DNA from: Cytophagales bacterium
Lineage (GTDB): Bacteria > Bacteroidota > Bacteroidia > Cytophagales > Cyclobacteriaceae
Assembly: GCA_003454975.1 (NCBI GenBank)
Contig: DMST01000262.1
Location: 27,591-52,362 of the forward strand
Direction of reading: 5' to 3'
DNA: 24,772 bases
Below, in pieces: positions 24,751-24,772 of the stretch. The position numbers were made by a program, and so were the translations under genes. The notes beneath the pieces were generated by a model. The model saw only the letters and a program-made list of their open reading frames with translations. It had not been told where the DNA came from and ran no database searches. Every line of letters begins with the position of its first letter. Position 1 is the stretch's first letter.

Positions 24751-24772
24751 GGTCCGTTCGTCTAGGGGTTAG
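24751..24772 (+). tRNA. 5' end of a tRNA, probably tRNA-Glu (cut by the window edge)
   Basis: The last 22 bases, GGTCCGTTCGTCTAGGGGTT plus AG, match the acceptor 5' strand, the T8 position and the D arm of a tRNA-Glu as known from Bacteroidota. The anticodon lies beyond the window, so identity rests on the TTCGTCTAGGGG D-arm pattern. A consensus promoter precedes it. Confidence 0.78.

Noticed and set aside
1..24772. Defence system, prophage, insertion sequence or CRISPR array
   Set aside because: No transposase, integrase, phage structural gene, direct-repeat array or toxin-antitoxin pair was seen on either strand.

Overview
The window looks like chromosomal DNA of a Bacteroidota bacterium, most likely a marine, Saprospiria/Lewinella-like one. 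The evidence is a gliding-motility (CHU_C, type B) type IX secretion sorting domain, several lipoprotein or Sec-exported peptidases, an Asp-box propeller protein typical of the phylum, start codons without Shine-Dalgarno sequences, and promoters of the form TTG-N20-TAnnTTTG. Base composition is roughly balanced. No phage, insertion sequence, CRISPR array, integron or defence locus was found. Gene content is mostly housekeeping and cell envelope.

Layout. Positions 1-6090 are read on the + strand: the 3' part of a large secreted adhesin-like protein, a TerC-family membrane protein, and a secreted protein with about ten Asp-boxes. Each is followed by a clear intrinsic terminator. Positions 6104-13898 are read on the - strand: an S9 peptidase, then a TPR sensor histidine kinase, a gamma-glutamyltransferase lipoprotein and a PlsC-type acyltransferase. 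This run converges on the Asp-box gene at a shared bidirectional terminator. A two-lobed aspartic protease lipoprotein with a PDZ domain (14092-15285, +) is divergent from the S9 peptidase. Positions 15386-20279 form a second - strand block: mpl, a DEDDh exonuclease, a TPR protein and a family 2 glycosyltransferase in tight order, then an outer-membrane barrel protein.

Between mpl (-) and dnaB (+) lies a 441-base non-coding gap with at least five DnaA-box-like sites, one a perfect match. They are all in the same orientation, and three are spaced exactly 31 bases apart. It is flanked by outward-facing Bacteroidota -7 elements. This is the most interesting non-coding feature: a candidate replication origin or DnaA-controlled regulatory region. 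The right end holds dnaB with an SSB-like acidic tail, a PhzF-family protein, glyceraldehyde-3-phosphate dehydrogenase (-), and the first 22 bases of a probable tRNA-Glu behind a consensus promoter.

Functionally, the exported enzymes (S9 peptidase, gamma-glutamyltransferase, aspartic protease, Asp-box protein) suit a cell that digests protein and peptides in its envelope. The mpl block links peptidoglycan recycling with nuclease and glycosyltransferase functions. I see no clearly undescribed multi-gene system. The better leads are the DnaA-box cluster, the two-lobed protease, the hairpin-capped barrel gene and the fused glycosyltransferase.
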